The notes beneath the pieces were generated by a model that had not been told where the DNA came from, ran no database searches, and was given only the letters and a program-made list of their open reading frames with translations. A DNA stretch of 64,000 nt from JBBEAM01 sp942491105. Lineage in GTDB: Bacteria; Pseudomonadota; Alphaproteobacteria; Kiloniellales; DSM-21159. Location of the stretch: contig CALNZX010000001.1 in the NCBI GenBank assembly GCA_942491105.1, forward strand, positions 310,001-374,000. Direction: 5' to 3'. Of the stretch, positions 33,759 through 44,338 are shown one piece after another (the first letter of the stretch is position 1; each line of letters opens with the position of its first letter). Made by a program: the position numbers and the translations under genes.

Positions 33759-35138
33759 ATGAAAATCGAATCCGCCCCCGCCGCCGTCCTGGCCTGGAAT
33801 CGCGGCCTCACCTTCGAACAACTGCCGGGAGCGGTTGTCGCACAAGCCAAACGTTGCCTGCTGGATCTCATCGCGGTCGCCGCGGCGGGCAGCGGCGGTC
33901 CGGTGGCCGCGATCACCGCGCAGCTGGCCCGGGCGCAGATGACCGCCGGTCAGGGCGCGCCGAGCGCCAGGATTCTGTTCGATGGGGCTCGGGTCGCACC
34001 CGCGGGCGCGGCCTATGCGGGAGCCGCGGCGATCGACTCCTTCGATGCCCACGATGGCCACGCCCTGACCAAGGGGCATGCCGGCGTCGCCGTGCTGCCC
34101 GCGGTGCTGGCCTACGCGGACAGCGGCGCAGGCCGCACGGCGGGCCGCGAACTGCTGACCTCCCTGGTCATCGGCTACGAAATCGCCACCCGCGCCGGGA
34201 TCGCCCTGCACGCGACGGCGCCCGACTATCATACCTCCGGGGCCTGGAACGCCCTGGCCTGCGCGGCCCTGGGCGCGCGCGCGCTCGATTTGGGCGACGC
34301 GCAAGCCTGGCATGCCCTGGGTATCGCCGAGTATCACGGCCCGCGCAGCCAGATGATGCGCTGTATCGACCACCCGACCATGGTCAAGGACGGTTCCGGC
34401 TGGGGCGCCCATGCCGGGGTTTCTGCGGCTTATCTAGCGCAGGCCGGCTTTACCGGCGCTCCTGCCCTGACCTTGCTGCAGGCGGAGGTGTCCGAGATCT
34501 GGTCCGATCTGGGCCAGCGCTGGCGGATCCTGGAGCAGTACTTCAAGCCCTACCCGGTCTGCCGCTGGGCGCAGCCGGCGGTGGAGGCGGCCTTGACCCT
34601 GATGCGCGGCGAAGAACAACTGGCCGCGGACGCGATCGACCGCATCGAGATCGTCAGCTTTCATGAGGCGGTGCGCCTGGCGACCCGCCGTCCCGGCTCC
34701 TCGGACGAGGCGCAGTACAGCTTGCCCTATCCCGTTGCCGCCGCCGTGGTGCGCGGGAAACTCGGCGGCGCGGAGCTTGGCGCCGAAGCCCTCGGCGATC
34801 CTGAGATTCTGCGGCTTAGCGAAGGCATGCTCCTGAAGGAATCGGAGGAGCATAACGCCCGTTTCCCGGCGGAACGTTGGGCCGAGGCGGTATTCCATCT
34901 CAAGGACGGCCGCAAGATCGCCTCTCCGCCCTGTACCACCCGGGGCGACCCGGCCACCCCCTTCAGCGAGGAAGAGCTGTTGGAAAAGTACCTGGAACTG
35001 ACGGCTCCGGTCCTGGGTGAGGCGCGTACTCAAGCCATTGCCGAGGCCGTCGCGGAACTGGAGCAGGCGCAAAGCCTCGCGCCGCTGCTGGAACTGCTGC
35101 TGTCCGCGCCCGACCAAAGGCTCCGGGCGAGCGCCTAA
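33759..35138 (+). CDS. MmgE/PrpD-family protein
   Basis: 459 residues of the MmgE/PrpD fold (2-methylcitrate dehydratase, cis-aconitate decarboxylase and relatives). Visible segments: A-A-A-I-D-S-F-D-A-H-D-G-H near 88-100, H-T-S-G-A-W-N, D-H-P-T-M-V-K-D-G-S-G-W-G, and K-P-Y-P-V-C-R-W-A-Q-P-A-V-E-A in place of the usual K-P-Y-P-x-C-x-x-x-H. No prpB/prpC genes are nearby, so the substrate is open. The stop overlaps the stop of the convergent phosphatase gene by 4 bases. Confidence 0.88.
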   Translation: MKIESAPAAVLAWNRGLTFEQLPGAVVAQAKRCLLDLIAVAAAGSGGPVAAITAQLARAQMTAGQGAPSARILFDGARVAPAGAAYAGAAAIDSFDAHDGHALTKGHAGVAVLPAVLAYADSGAGRTAGRELLTSLVIGYEIATRAGIALHATAPDYHTSGAWNALACAALGARALDLGDAQAWHALGIAEYHGPRSQMMRCIDHPTMVKDGSGWGAHAGVSAAYLAQAGFTGAPALTLLQAEVSEIWSDLGQRWRILEQYFKPYPVCRWAQPAVEAALTLMRGEEQLAADAIDRIEIVSFHEAVRLATRRPGSSDEAQYSLPYPVAAAVVRGKLGGAELGAEALGDPEILRLSEGMLLKESEEHNARFPAERWAEAVFHLKDGRKIASPPCTTRGDPATPFSEEELLEKYLELTAPVLGEARTQAIAEAVAELEQAQSLAPLLELLLSAPDQRLRASA

Positions 35139-35968
35139 TCCGGGCGCAGGTCCTCATCTTCCAGCAGTTCCCGATGCAGGGCCTCCCAGCCCGCTTTGCT
35201 GGGCGCCAGCAATAGCCCCTTGGCATCGCCGCTGCGCGGGCCATAGGGGCGTCCATCGAGCAGCCTTCCATAGCCGCCGGCTTCGGCGTGGATCAGCGAG
35301 CCGGGCACGTGATCCCAGGGCTTGGTCTTGGTGAACAGCGAAAAATGAATCTCGCCGCTGGCCAGGCGAATGTATTCCAGCCCCGCGCAGCGCAGGGAGC
35401 GCACGGCCCCTACCCGTTCCCGGCGGCTTTGGATACGCTGCCCCAGGGACTTGTCCCCGAAGACGCCGGCGTTGAGCGTGCCGCGCATCGCCAAGGGCTT
35501 ACCCGCCGTGGCCACCCGCAGGCGGTTTCCGGCAAGCCGCGCGCCGCCGCCGCGCTCGGCAACCGCGGTCTGGCCGCCAACCGGCCGGTGAATCCAGCCG
35601 GCGAGGATCTCGCTGCCGCGCGTCAAGCCAACCATCATCGCGAAGTCGTCGACGCCGCGGGAAAAATTGCCGGTGCCATCGACGGGATCGATGATCCAGA
35701 CCAGCGCGCTATCTTGCGCCAGGTTCTCAATGACATCGGGATCGGCTTCCACCGCTTCCTCGCCGACCACCAGAGCCCCGGGACTCAAGTCGCCGAGGCG
35801 TTTGGCAAGCAAGGTCTCGGCCTCGAGATCGGCGATGGTCACCAGATCTCCGGCCGCTTTCTCCTGGATTTCGTGGGCCGCCAGCGCCTGAAAGCGCGGC
35901 AGCACGACTTCCTGCCCGACTTCGGCGATGATCTCGGTAACCCTGTCGATATCGGGGATCATGGTCAT
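35135..35968 (-). CDS. Inositol monophosphatase-family phosphatase
   Basis: 277 residues. Metal-binding motifs are visible: E70-E71 in V-V-G-E-E, W-I-I-D94-P-V-D97-G-T-G-N-F, and K-P-W-D-H-V-P-G-S-L near the C-terminus. Family members hydrolyse inositol phosphate, histidinol phosphate, fructose-1,6-bisphosphate or 3'-phosphoadenosine 5'-phosphate. The neighbours do not say which applies here. Confidence 0.9.
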   Translation of the reverse strand: MTMIPDIDRVTEIIAEVGQEVVLPRFQALAAHEIQEKAAGDLVTIADLEAETLLAKRLGDLSPGALVVGEEAVEADPDVIENLAQDSALVWIIDPVDGTGNFSRGVDDFAMMVGLTRGSEILAGWIHRPVGGQTAVAERGGGARLAGNRLRVATAGKPLAMRGTLNAGVFGDKSLGQRIQSRRERVGAVRSLRCAGLEYIRLASGEIHFSLFTKTKPWDHVPGSLIHAEAGGYGRLLDGRPYGPRSGDAKGLLLAPSKAGWEALHRELLEDEDLRPD

Positions 35969-36007
35969 CCTGGACTAGTGCTGTAAGCCGGTTATAGGGG
36001 CAAAAGG

Positions 36008-36037
36008 AAAGGGCCGCGAGTCTCCCCGCGGCCCTTT
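36008..36037 (-). terminator. Terminator after groEL
   Basis: An 11-base perfect stem AAAGGGCCGCG/CGCGGCCCTTT with an 8-base loop lies 26 bases past the groEL stop. On the minus strand it is followed by an interrupted T tract (CTTTTGCC), so it is likely a factor-independent terminator of moderate strength. Confidence 0.6.
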
Positions 36038-36062
36038 GCCGGAAAAAGGCTGGTGACCGGGG

Positions 36063-37721
<1,659 letters not shown>

Positions 37722-37737
37722 TCGGTCGTACCTCCGT

Positions 37738-38025
37738 TTATTCCAAAATGCCCATGATGTCGGACTCGCGCATGATCAGAAGGTCTTTGCCTCCGACCGA
37801 TACCTCGGTGCCCGACCACTTGCCGTAGAGCACGGTGTTGCCCTTTTTGACGTCAAGCGGGGTGACTTTGCCGTCCTCGCCACGGGCGCCCGGCCCGGCA
37901 GCGATGACTTTGCCCTGCATCGGCTTTTCCTTCGCCGCGTCAGGGATGATAATGCCGCCGGAGGTCTTTTCTTCAGCCTCCAGGGGCTGAACAACCACGC
38001 GGTCGTGAAGCGGCCTGAAATTCAT
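37738..38025 (-). CDS. groES: 10-kDa co-chaperonin GroES
   Basis: 95 residues starting M-N-F-R-P-L-H-D-R-V-V-V, with the mobile loop E-E-K-T-S-G-G-I-I-I-P. The ATG at 38025 is preceded by a GGGAGAGGA ribosome site; longer upstream readings of the frame cross the CIRCE element and are not real. Confidence 0.99.
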   Translation of the reverse strand: MNFRPLHDRVVVQPLEAEEKTSGGIIIPDAAKEKPMQGKVIAAGPGARGEDGKVTPLDVKKGNTVLYGKWSGTEVSVGGKDLLIMRESDIMGILE

Positions 38026-38096
38026 GTAGTCCTCTCCCTCTCTAGAAAAGGGTTTGTTGGGTAAGAATAAACCGGCAGCTCGCGGAGCGCCGGCTG

Positions 38097-38123
38097 TTAG
38101 CACTGTCATCTGTAGAGTGCTAA
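38097..38123. promoter_or_regulatory. CIRCE element (HrcA operator)
   Basis: TTAGCACTG, 9 bases, GAGTGCTAA: the CIRCE inverted repeat with 8 of 9 arm positions pairing. It lies 72 bases before groES, directly downstream of the -10 box, so HrcA repressor would block the start. Confidence 0.93.
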
Positions 38124-38128
38124 GGGGT

Positions 38129-38157
38129 TAAGTAAGGACCGCTCCAGGCCCTGTCAA
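38129..38157 (-). promoter_or_regulatory. groESL promoter candidate
   Basis: On the minus strand a perfect TTGACA (38157-38152) is followed by a 17-base spacer and TACTTA (38134-38129). The -10 is weak, but the position immediately before CIRCE is the usual one for HrcA-controlled groE promoters. Confidence 0.55.
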
Positions 38158-38170
38158 CCGCCCTGCCCGT

Positions 38171-39538
38171 TTAGTTTACGGAAAGCTGCACCCCTGGGCG
38201 CCTGGCCAAACGCTCCAGGTTGCGCGGATCGAGGCTGACGCGAAGATGCGCGTGACGCTCGTCATCGCTGCGCTGCTTGACCTGGCCGTGCTCATAGAGC
38301 CAGGCGATGGTGGCGCCGTCGCTCAGATCGATATCGAGCTCAACTTCGCGATTGCGGCGGGAAAGATTGCCCTCGATCGCGTCGGTCAAATCCTTCAGCC
38401 CGGTCCCCTCGACCGCCGAAACGGCGATCTGGCCCGTTTGACCCGTGGCTTGCCGCAGCACCCGCTCCCGCTCTTCCGGCGAAAGCAGGTCGATCTTGTT
38501 CCAAACCTCGATCAGATTGGTTTTCCCGCTCTGCGGGTCGATTCCCAGATCCAGGAGCACGGTCTCGACATCCTGCTTCTGGGCCTGGGTTTCCTCATGG
38601 GCAATATCGCGCACATGCAAAATGAGATCGGCTTCCAGGACTTCTTCCAAGGTGGCCCGGAAGGCGGCGACGAGATGTGTCGGCAGGTTGGAGATGAATC
38701 CGACGGTATCGGAGAGGATGATGTCCTGGCCGCTGGGCAGGGTGAGCCGCCGCATGGTCGGGTCCAAGGTCGCAAAAAGCAGGTCCTTGGCGAAGACCGC
38801 GGAATGCGTCAGACGGTTGAACAGCGTCGATTTGCCGGCGTTGGTGTAACCAACCAGGGCAACCACGGGAAAAGGCACGCGCTGCCGGGCATCGCGATGC
38901 AGGCCGCGGGTGCGCGCGACCTGCTTGAGGTCGCCCTTGATGCGCACGATGCGCTCGTCGATCAGGCGGCGATCCAGTTCGATCTGGCGCTCGCCCGGTC
39001 CGCCCATGAAACCGGCGCCGCCGCGCTGGCGCTCCAGATGCGTCCAGGAGCGCACCAGCCGGGATCGCTGATAGTTGAGCGCGGCCAGTTCGACCTGTAG
39101 CCGCCCCTCGTGGGTTTGCGCGCGCGCGCCGAAGATCTCCAGGATCAGGCCGGTCCGGTCGATGACCTTGCAGTCCCAGGCTTTTTCCAGGTTGCGCTGC
39201 TGCACCGGGCTGAGATCGCTATCGACAACGGCGATGTCGATCTCCTCGGCCTTGACGACTTCGGCGATGCGCTCGACCACGCCGCCGCCGAACAGTGTCG
39301 CCGCCTTCGGTTTGGTCAGGCGCACGGCTTCCTGCCAGCGCACCTCCAGGTCGATAGCCCTGGCCAAACCCACGGCTTCCTCCAGGCGCGATTCCACGGC
39401 TCTTGCCGAGGCTTCGCGCAGCAGATCGGGATGAATCACCACGGCCCGCCAAACCTCGGGTCCGGTGTATTCGTAGCCGCCGCTGCCCTTGCGGGCTTTA
39501 CCGGCGGGCGTTTCTGGATCTTTGGAGAAGTTGCTCAA
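38171..39538 (-). CDS. hflX: Ribosome-associated GTPase HflX
   Basis: 455 residues. The N-terminal HflX domain has F-G-G-G-V-V-E and D-S-D-L-S-P-V-Q-Q-R-N-L-E, followed by a linker with G-G-P-G-E-R-Q-I-E-L-D-R-R. The GTPase domain shows G1 G-Y-T-N-A-G-K-S-T, G3 S-D-T-V-G-F and G4 N-K-I-D. It splits stalled or heat-damaged ribosomes in other bacteria. It lies 12 bases after hfq. Confidence 0.97.
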   Translation of the reverse strand: MSNFSKDPETPAGKARKGSGGYEYTGPEVWRAVVIHPDLLREASARAVESRLEEAVGLARAIDLEVRWQEAVRLTKPKAATLFGGGVVERIAEVVKAEEIDIAVVDSDLSPVQQRNLEKAWDCKVIDRTGLILEIFGARAQTHEGRLQVELAALNYQRSRLVRSWTHLERQRGGAGFMGGPGERQIELDRRLIDERIVRIKGDLKQVARTRGLHRDARQRVPFPVVALVGYTNAGKSTLFNRLTHSAVFAKDLLFATLDPTMRRLTLPSGQDIILSDTVGFISNLPTHLVAAFRATLEEVLEADLILHVRDIAHEETQAQKQDVETVLLDLGIDPQSGKTNLIEVWNKIDLLSPEERERVLRQATGQTGQIAVSAVEGTGLKDLTDAIEGNLSRRNREVELDIDLSDGATIAWLYEHGQVKQRSDDERHAHLRVSLDPRNLERLARRPGVQLSVN

Positions 39539-39550
39539 ACGTGCCTGATC

Positions 39551-39853
39551 TTAGTTCGCCGCAACCGTTTCGGCTTCGCTCTCGCCTTCGGCTTCCTTGT
39601 CGCCGCCAGACGGCTCGAAGAGCTGGAGCGGATGCGCCGGCATCACGGTCGAAATCGCGTGCTTGTAGACAAGCTGCGAATGCGCGTCTCGCCGCAGCAG
39701 CACGCAGAAGTTATCGAACCACGTGACAATGCCCTGCAGCTTTACGCCGTTCACGAGGAACACCGTGACGGGGACTTTGTTCTTGCGGATGTTGTTGAGA
39801 AAGACGTCCTGAACGTTTTGTGATTTTTCGCCGGCCATACGTTGGTCCCCCAT
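39551..39853 (-). CDS. hfq: RNA chaperone Hfq
   Basis: 100 residues. The Sm1 region reads V-F-L-V-N-G-V-K-L-Q-G-I-V-T-W-F-D-N-F and Sm2 contains Y-K-H-A-I-S-T. A short acidic C-terminal tail follows. I use the ATG at 39853, which has AAGGAAGGA just upstream; an internal ATG at 39838 (M-A-G-E-K-S) gives the more usual family N-terminus and also has a GGGGGA site. It pairs small RNAs with mRNAs. Upstream of hflX in the standard order. Confidence 0.97.
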   Translation of the reverse strand: MGDQRMAGEKSQNVQDVFLNNIRKNKVPVTVFLVNGVKLQGIVTWFDNFCVLLRRDAHSQLVYKHAISTVMPAHPLQLFEPSGGDKEAEGESEAETVAAN

Positions 39854-39986
39854 TTTTCCTTCCTTATTGTCTCCGGACGTCATCTCGAGCGTGCTCGATC
39901 GTCCGGGTGGGCTTAAGGCGTAGGTATAGCATGAGAGATAGGCATGCCATAGGCCGACCTCAAGGCGTAGCTGAGAGAGATGCTGG

Positions 39987-40658
39987 TCAGCGCTGCAATT
40001 TTTCTGTGACGAGAGCGCCAAGCTCCTCGCAGGCGGCGAGAAAGACCTGCGGTTCGTGCCCCGCGAACTCGCCCTGCTGCGGCGGGTTCGGCCGCAGCAG
40101 AATGCGGCTGCAACCGGCTTGCTCGGCACAGCGCATATCGATGTCGGTGTCGCCGACGAACCAGATATCCCTGCCTGGTTGCAAACCCTGTCCGGCCAGA
40201 GCCAGCTTGACGGGTTCGGCGGAGGGCTTGTCGGCGATGGCGTCGTTGGCACCGACCAGGCCCTGGAAATGCCGGTCCCATCCGAGATGCGCCGCTTCCT
40301 TGCGCAGCAGCCGGCCAACCTTGTTGCTGACCACCCCGAGCATCAGATCCTGCTCCGCGAGGCCGCTCAGCAATTCGGCCGCGCCGGGCAGCGGACAGAG
40401 CTTGGCGAGGTGATCCCTTTCATAGGTCGCGAAGAAGACTTTCGTCGCCTCCTCGGCGCCCGCGCCGAAGATCGCGGGAAAGGCATCGCGCGCGGACGCG
40501 CGGACTTTCTGGCGCACTTCCTCGAGCGTCCAGGGGGTCTTTCCCATGTGCTCAAAGGTGACGCCGAGCGCATGGTGAATCGTGCGCCAGGTATCGACCA
40601 GGGTGTTGTCCCAATCGAAGAGGATTGCGCGCGGTCGGGGAAGCTCGGGTTCAGACAT
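39987..40658 (-). CDS. HAD-superfamily phosphatase, phosphoglycolate-phosphatase-like
   Basis: 223 residues. HAD motif I is D-W-D-N-T-L near residue 15, motif II V-V-S-N-K, and the motif III/IV region D-K-P-S-A-E-P and V-G-D-T-D-I-D. The all-helical cap follows motif I. The substrate is unknown; phosphoglycolate or pyrophosphate-type substrates are usual for this branch. Its start overlaps the end of the aminotransferase gene by 8 bases. Confidence 0.88.
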   Translation of the reverse strand: MSEPELPRPRAILFDWDNTLVDTWRTIHHALGVTFEHMGKTPWTLEEVRQKVRASARDAFPAIFGAGAEEATKVFFATYERDHLAKLCPLPGAAELLSGLAEQDLMLGVVSNKVGRLLRKEAAHLGWDRHFQGLVGANDAIADKPSAEPVKLALAGQGLQPGRDIWFVGDTDIDMRCAEQAGCSRILLRPNPPQQGEFAGHEPQVFLAACEELGALVTEKLQR

Positions 40659-41523
40659 GCGCGGGCACGCCAGCGCCGTCGACGATCAGCTCCTTATACT
40701 TGCCGCGCAGATCGAGGGAAAACTCCCCGGCCTGGCCATTGCCGATGACGGTGTCGTCGATCTTGGTAACCGGCATGACGAAGTTCGAGCTGGAGGTGAT
40801 GAAGGCTTCCTTCGCCTGCAGGGCTTCGGCCACGGTGAAAGCGCGTTCCTCGTACTCCAGGCCATGCGCGCGCGCGGTGCGCAGCAGGGACATGCGGGTG
40901 ATGCCGTTGAGGATGTCGTCGGTCGCCGGGCGGGTGACGATCTTGTTGTCCTTGGTGATGATCCAGGCGTTGGTCGAGGTGCCCTCGGTCACCTGCCCGT
41001 TCTCATCGACCATCCAGGCCTCCGCCGCGCCTTGCTCGTAGGCCTGCTGCTTGCCCAGGCAGTTGGGCAGCAGCGAGATGGATTTGATATCGCGGCGCTT
41101 CCAGCGGATGTCCGGAATCGTGATCACGGAGATGCCCTTGTCCAGGGCCGCCTCGGCGGTCGGCTTCATCTGCCGCGCCGTCATCACCAGGGAGGGTTCC
41201 ACGGCCTTGGGGAACTTGTGATCGCGCGGCGCCACGCCCCGCGTCGCCTGGATGTAGACGAAGCCGTTGGTCAGATGATTGCGCCGGATGATCTGCTGGG
41301 TGATCAGCTTGATCGCCGCGCGGCTGACCGGCATGGCGATGCGCAGCTCGCGCAGCGAGCGCTCCAGGCGATCGAGATGCAGGTCTTCGTCGATCAGCCG
41401 GCCTGCGCTGACCGGGGTCACTTCGTAGACACCGTCGGAAAACTGATAGCCGCGATCCTCGATATGCACTGCGGCCTGGCCGTGCGGGAGATAGCGTCCG
41501 TTGACATAGGCGATGCGCGGCAT
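40651..41523 (-). CDS. dat: D-amino-acid aminotransferase
   Basis: 290-residue class IV PLP enzyme. The Schiff-base lysine is K147 in R-D-I-K-S-I-S-L-L-P-N; the N-terminal Y-V-N-G-R-Y and F-S-D-G-V-Y-E segments and the late T-S-T-N-A-W are those of D-alanine transaminase. It interconverts D-Ala and D-Glu with their 2-oxo acids. It lies between trkA and the HAD gene. Confidence 0.92.
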   Translation of the reverse strand: MPRIAYVNGRYLPHGQAAVHIEDRGYQFSDGVYEVTPVSAGRLIDEDLHLDRLERSLRELRIAMPVSRAAIKLITQQIIRRNHLTNGFVYIQATRGVAPRDHKFPKAVEPSLVMTARQMKPTAEAALDKGISVITIPDIRWKRRDIKSISLLPNCLGKQQAYEQGAAEAWMVDENGQVTEGTSTNAWIITKDNKIVTRPATDDILNGITRMSLLRTARAHGLEYEERAFTVAEALQAKEAFITSSSNFVMPVTKIDDTVIGNGQAGEFSLDLRGKYKELIVDGAGVPAHV

Positions 41524-41531
41524 GGCGGCTC

Positions 41532-42908
41532 CTAAAAGAACTCCAGTTTAACCGAGAAGAGCTTCTCGACTTTTTTGCTCGATCCGGTCGCGGCGAAGAG
41601 AATTACCAGATCGCCGGCACGGATGATGGTGTCTCCGCGCGGAATGATGACCTGCTGATCGCGGACCAGCGCCCCGATCATTACCCCCTCGGGTACCGGC
41701 GCGTCGCGCAGCGGCACCCCGACCAGCCCCGAGGTCTCCAGCGCCTCGGCCTCGATCACCTCGCCGATGTCCTCGGCCAGGGAGTGCACCGAACGGATCC
41801 GGCCCCTGCGGACATGCTGCAGGATGGTGGAGACGGTGATGGCCCGCGGGCTGACCACGGTGTCGATGCCCAGTTCGTTCATCAGCGCGTTGTACGAGTT
41901 GCTGTTGACCAGGGTTACGGCGCGCTTGCACCCGTAGCGCTTCGCCAGCAGCGAGGCCATGATGTTGACCTCGTCGTCGTTGGATACCGCCACCACGGTG
42001 TCGGTTACACCGACGTTCGCCTCGGTCAGAATATCGACATCCAAGGCATCGCCGTGGATGACGACGGAACGCTCGAGCGTTTGCGCGACGAACTCGGCGC
42101 GGGCCTTGCCGACTTCGATGACCTTGAGGTTCACGTGATGGCGGCGCGCTTCCAGCGTCTGGGCGAGACTCAGTCCGATATTGCCGCCGCCGATCAGGAT
42201 GACGCGCCGCGCCTCCTTCTCCTCGTAGCCGAAGGAGGCCATCGCGCGCTCGAGATGCGAGGTCTCGCAGACGAAGTAAACGTCGTCGCCCGGACGCAGC
42301 TCTTCGTTGCCGTTCGGCGCCATGCCTTCGCCGTTCCGCTTGATACCGCAGATCAGCAAGTGCAGATCCGGGAAGAGCTCCGTGAGCTGCCTGAGCGGCG
42401 TGTTGATCAGCGGCGTTTCCTCGGTGATATGCACACCGATCAGGCTGATCTTCCCGTCGGCCAGGGTAATGGCGTCGAAAGCGCCAGGAATCTCCAGCCG
42501 CCGGCTGATCGCCTTGGCAACCTCCAGCTCCGGGGAGATGATGACGTCGATCGGCAGATGATCGCGGCTGAAGAGATCCGACCACAGCGGGTCGAGGTAG
42601 CTCTGGTTGCGGATCCGCGCGATCTTGGTCGGCACCTCGAACAGCGAATGGCAGACTTGGCAGGCCACCATGTTGACCTCGTCGGCGTAGGTCACGGCGA
42701 TGACCATGTCGGCATCGCGCGCGCCCGCCTGTTCGAGGATGCTCGGGTGCGAGGCAAAACCGATGACGCCGCCGACATCGAGGGAATCCGTGATCTTTTG
42801 AATCAGCAGCGGATTCTGATCGATGACTGTCACGTCGGCTTCTTCGCTGGCGAGATAGCGCGAGATGTTGAAGCCGACCTGCCCGGCACCGCAGACAATA
42901 ACTTTCAC
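41532..42908 (-). CDS. trkA: Trk potassium-uptake NAD-binding protein TrkA
   Basis: 458 residues, built as a duplication: two RCK/Rossmann domains (G-A-G-Q-V-G-F-N at 7-14 and G-G-G-N-I-G-L-S near 240), each followed by a TrkA-C domain. It gates the TrkH/TrkG potassium channel at the inner membrane. Potassium uptake is the first response to osmotic upshift, so it complements the ect genes physiologically. Position after ntrX is the usual one. Confidence 0.97.
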   Translation of the reverse strand: MKVIVCGAGQVGFNISRYLASEEADVTVIDQNPLLIQKITDSLDVGGVIGFASHPSILEQAGARDADMVIAVTYADEVNMVACQVCHSLFEVPTKIARIRNQSYLDPLWSDLFSRDHLPIDVIISPELEVAKAISRRLEIPGAFDAITLADGKISLIGVHITEETPLINTPLRQLTELFPDLHLLICGIKRNGEGMAPNGNEELRPGDDVYFVCETSHLERAMASFGYEEKEARRVILIGGGNIGLSLAQTLEARRHHVNLKVIEVGKARAEFVAQTLERSVVIHGDALDVDILTEANVGVTDTVVAVSNDDEVNIMASLLAKRYGCKRAVTLVNSNSYNALMNELGIDTVVSPRAITVSTILQHVRRGRIRSVHSLAEDIGEVIEAEALETSGLVGVPLRDAPVPEGVMIGALVRDQQVIIPRGDTIIRAGDLVILFAATGSSKKVEKLFSVKLEFF

Positions 42909-42950
42909 GCCGAAAGCACCTTATTCAGCCAAGCCGAAACGCAGCAGACC

Positions 42951-44333
42951 CTAGCGGTCGCCATAACTCACTCCTAGCGATTTTAGCTTGCGGTGGAGGG
43001 CCGAGCGCTCCATGCCGACGAAGTCCGCGGTCTTGGAGACATTGCCGCCGAAGCGCGAGATCTGCGCCTCCAGGTAGCGGCGCTCGAACACCAGGCGGGC
43101 TTCGCGCAGGCGCAAGGCCATGATTTCCTCGTCGCCGTTGCCCAGGGTGCGCACCGAGACCGAGCTGATTTCCGAAGGCAGATGCTCGGCGCGGATCGGC
43201 TCGCCTTGTTCCCCCTGCCCCATGATCAGCAGCCAATCGACGATGTTGCGCAGCTGGCGGACATTGCCCGGCCACTCATAGGCCTGCAGCGCGGCGATGG
43301 CGTCTTCGCTGACGCTGCGCGGCGGGATGCCGGCGGCTTCCGACGACAGGGCCATGAAGTGCTCGACCAGTTCGGGAATATCGTCGCGCCGTTCCCGCAA
43401 GGCCGGAACCTCGATGGGAACGACGCTGAGGCGATAGAAGAGATCCTCGCGGAAAATACCCTGCTCGATCAAGCGGGCGAGATCGCGATTGGTGGAGGCG
43501 ATGACGCGGACGTCGACCTGCACGCTGTGGTGACCGCCGACCCGGGTGAAGGTCTGCTCCTGCAGCACCCGCACGATCTTGCCCTGGGTTTCAAGGGGCA
43601 TGTCCGCGACCTCGTCGAGCAGCAAGGTGCCATTGTCGGCGCGTTCGAAGGTCCCGATCACGGCAGCCTCTTCGCCGTCCCCGCCCTCTTCCGTTCCGAA
43701 GAGTTCGATCTCGAAGCGGTCCGGGTGCATGGTCGCGCAGTTGAGGACGACCAGGGGGCCGCTGGCGCGCCGGGATTGGGCGTGGAGCTGGCGCGCGGCG
43801 ATTTCCTTGCCGGAGCCGGCCGGTCCGGTGATCAACACGCGGCTGCCGGTCGGCGCCACCTTGGTGATCGAATGGCGCACGCCGTTGGCACAGGCCGAGG
43901 TGCCGATAAACGCGCTCTCCTTGATACTGCGCAGACGCAGCTCCTCGTTTTCGCGCCGCAGTTCTGCGGCTTCGACGGCGCGGGCCACGGTCAGCAGCAG
44001 GTGATCCGACTTAAAGGGCTTCTCGATGAAGTCGTAGGCGCCGAGCTTGATCGCATTGACCGCGGTCTCGATATTGCCGTGGCCGGAAATCATGACCACC
44101 GGTATCGCCGGATACTCCGTCTTGAGCTGCTGCAGAATCTCCATCCCGTCGAGGGTCGAATTCTGCAGCCAGATATCCAGCACGACCAGGGAAGGACGGC
44201 GGGATTTCAGCGCCTCGAAAGCCGCGTCGCTGTTGCCGACGCCGCGGGTCGCGTAGCCTTCGTCTTCGAGGATCCCGCCGATCAGCGTGCGGATATCCGC
44301 TTCGTCATCGACGATGAGTATTTCCCGCGCCAT
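42951..44333 (-). CDS. ntrX: Nitrogen-regulation response regulator NtrX
   Basis: 460 residues: receiver (phosphoacceptor D53), sigma54-type AAA+ domain (Walker A G-P-A-G-S-G-K-E) and Fis-like DNA-binding helix at the end (V-S-K-T-A-D-F-V-G-M-E-R-S-A-L-H-R-K-L). The sigma54-contact G-A-F-T-G-A loop is missing; the site reads E-E-G-G-D-G-E-E-A-A-V-I-G-T-F-E. This is a known property of NtrX proteins, so it probably does not activate sigma54 directly. Partner of NtrY immediately upstream. Confidence 0.96.
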   Translation of the reverse strand: MAREILIVDDEADIRTLIGGILEDEGYATRGVGNSDAAFEALKSRRPSLVVLDIWLQNSTLDGMEILQQLKTEYPAIPVVMISGHGNIETAVNAIKLGAYDFIEKPFKSDHLLLTVARAVEAAELRRENEELRLRSIKESAFIGTSACANGVRHSITKVAPTGSRVLITGPAGSGKEIAARQLHAQSRRASGPLVVLNCATMHPDRFEIELFGTEEGGDGEEAAVIGTFERADNGTLLLDEVADMPLETQGKIVRVLQEQTFTRVGGHHSVQVDVRVIASTNRDLARLIEQGIFREDLFYRLSVVPIEVPALRERRDDIPELVEHFMALSSEAAGIPPRSVSEDAIAALQAYEWPGNVRQLRNIVDWLLIMGQGEQGEPIRAEHLPSEISSVSVRTLGNGDEEIMALRLREARLVFERRYLEAQISRFGGNVSKTADFVGMERSALHRKLKSLGVSYGDR

Positions 44334-44338
44334 GCGTC

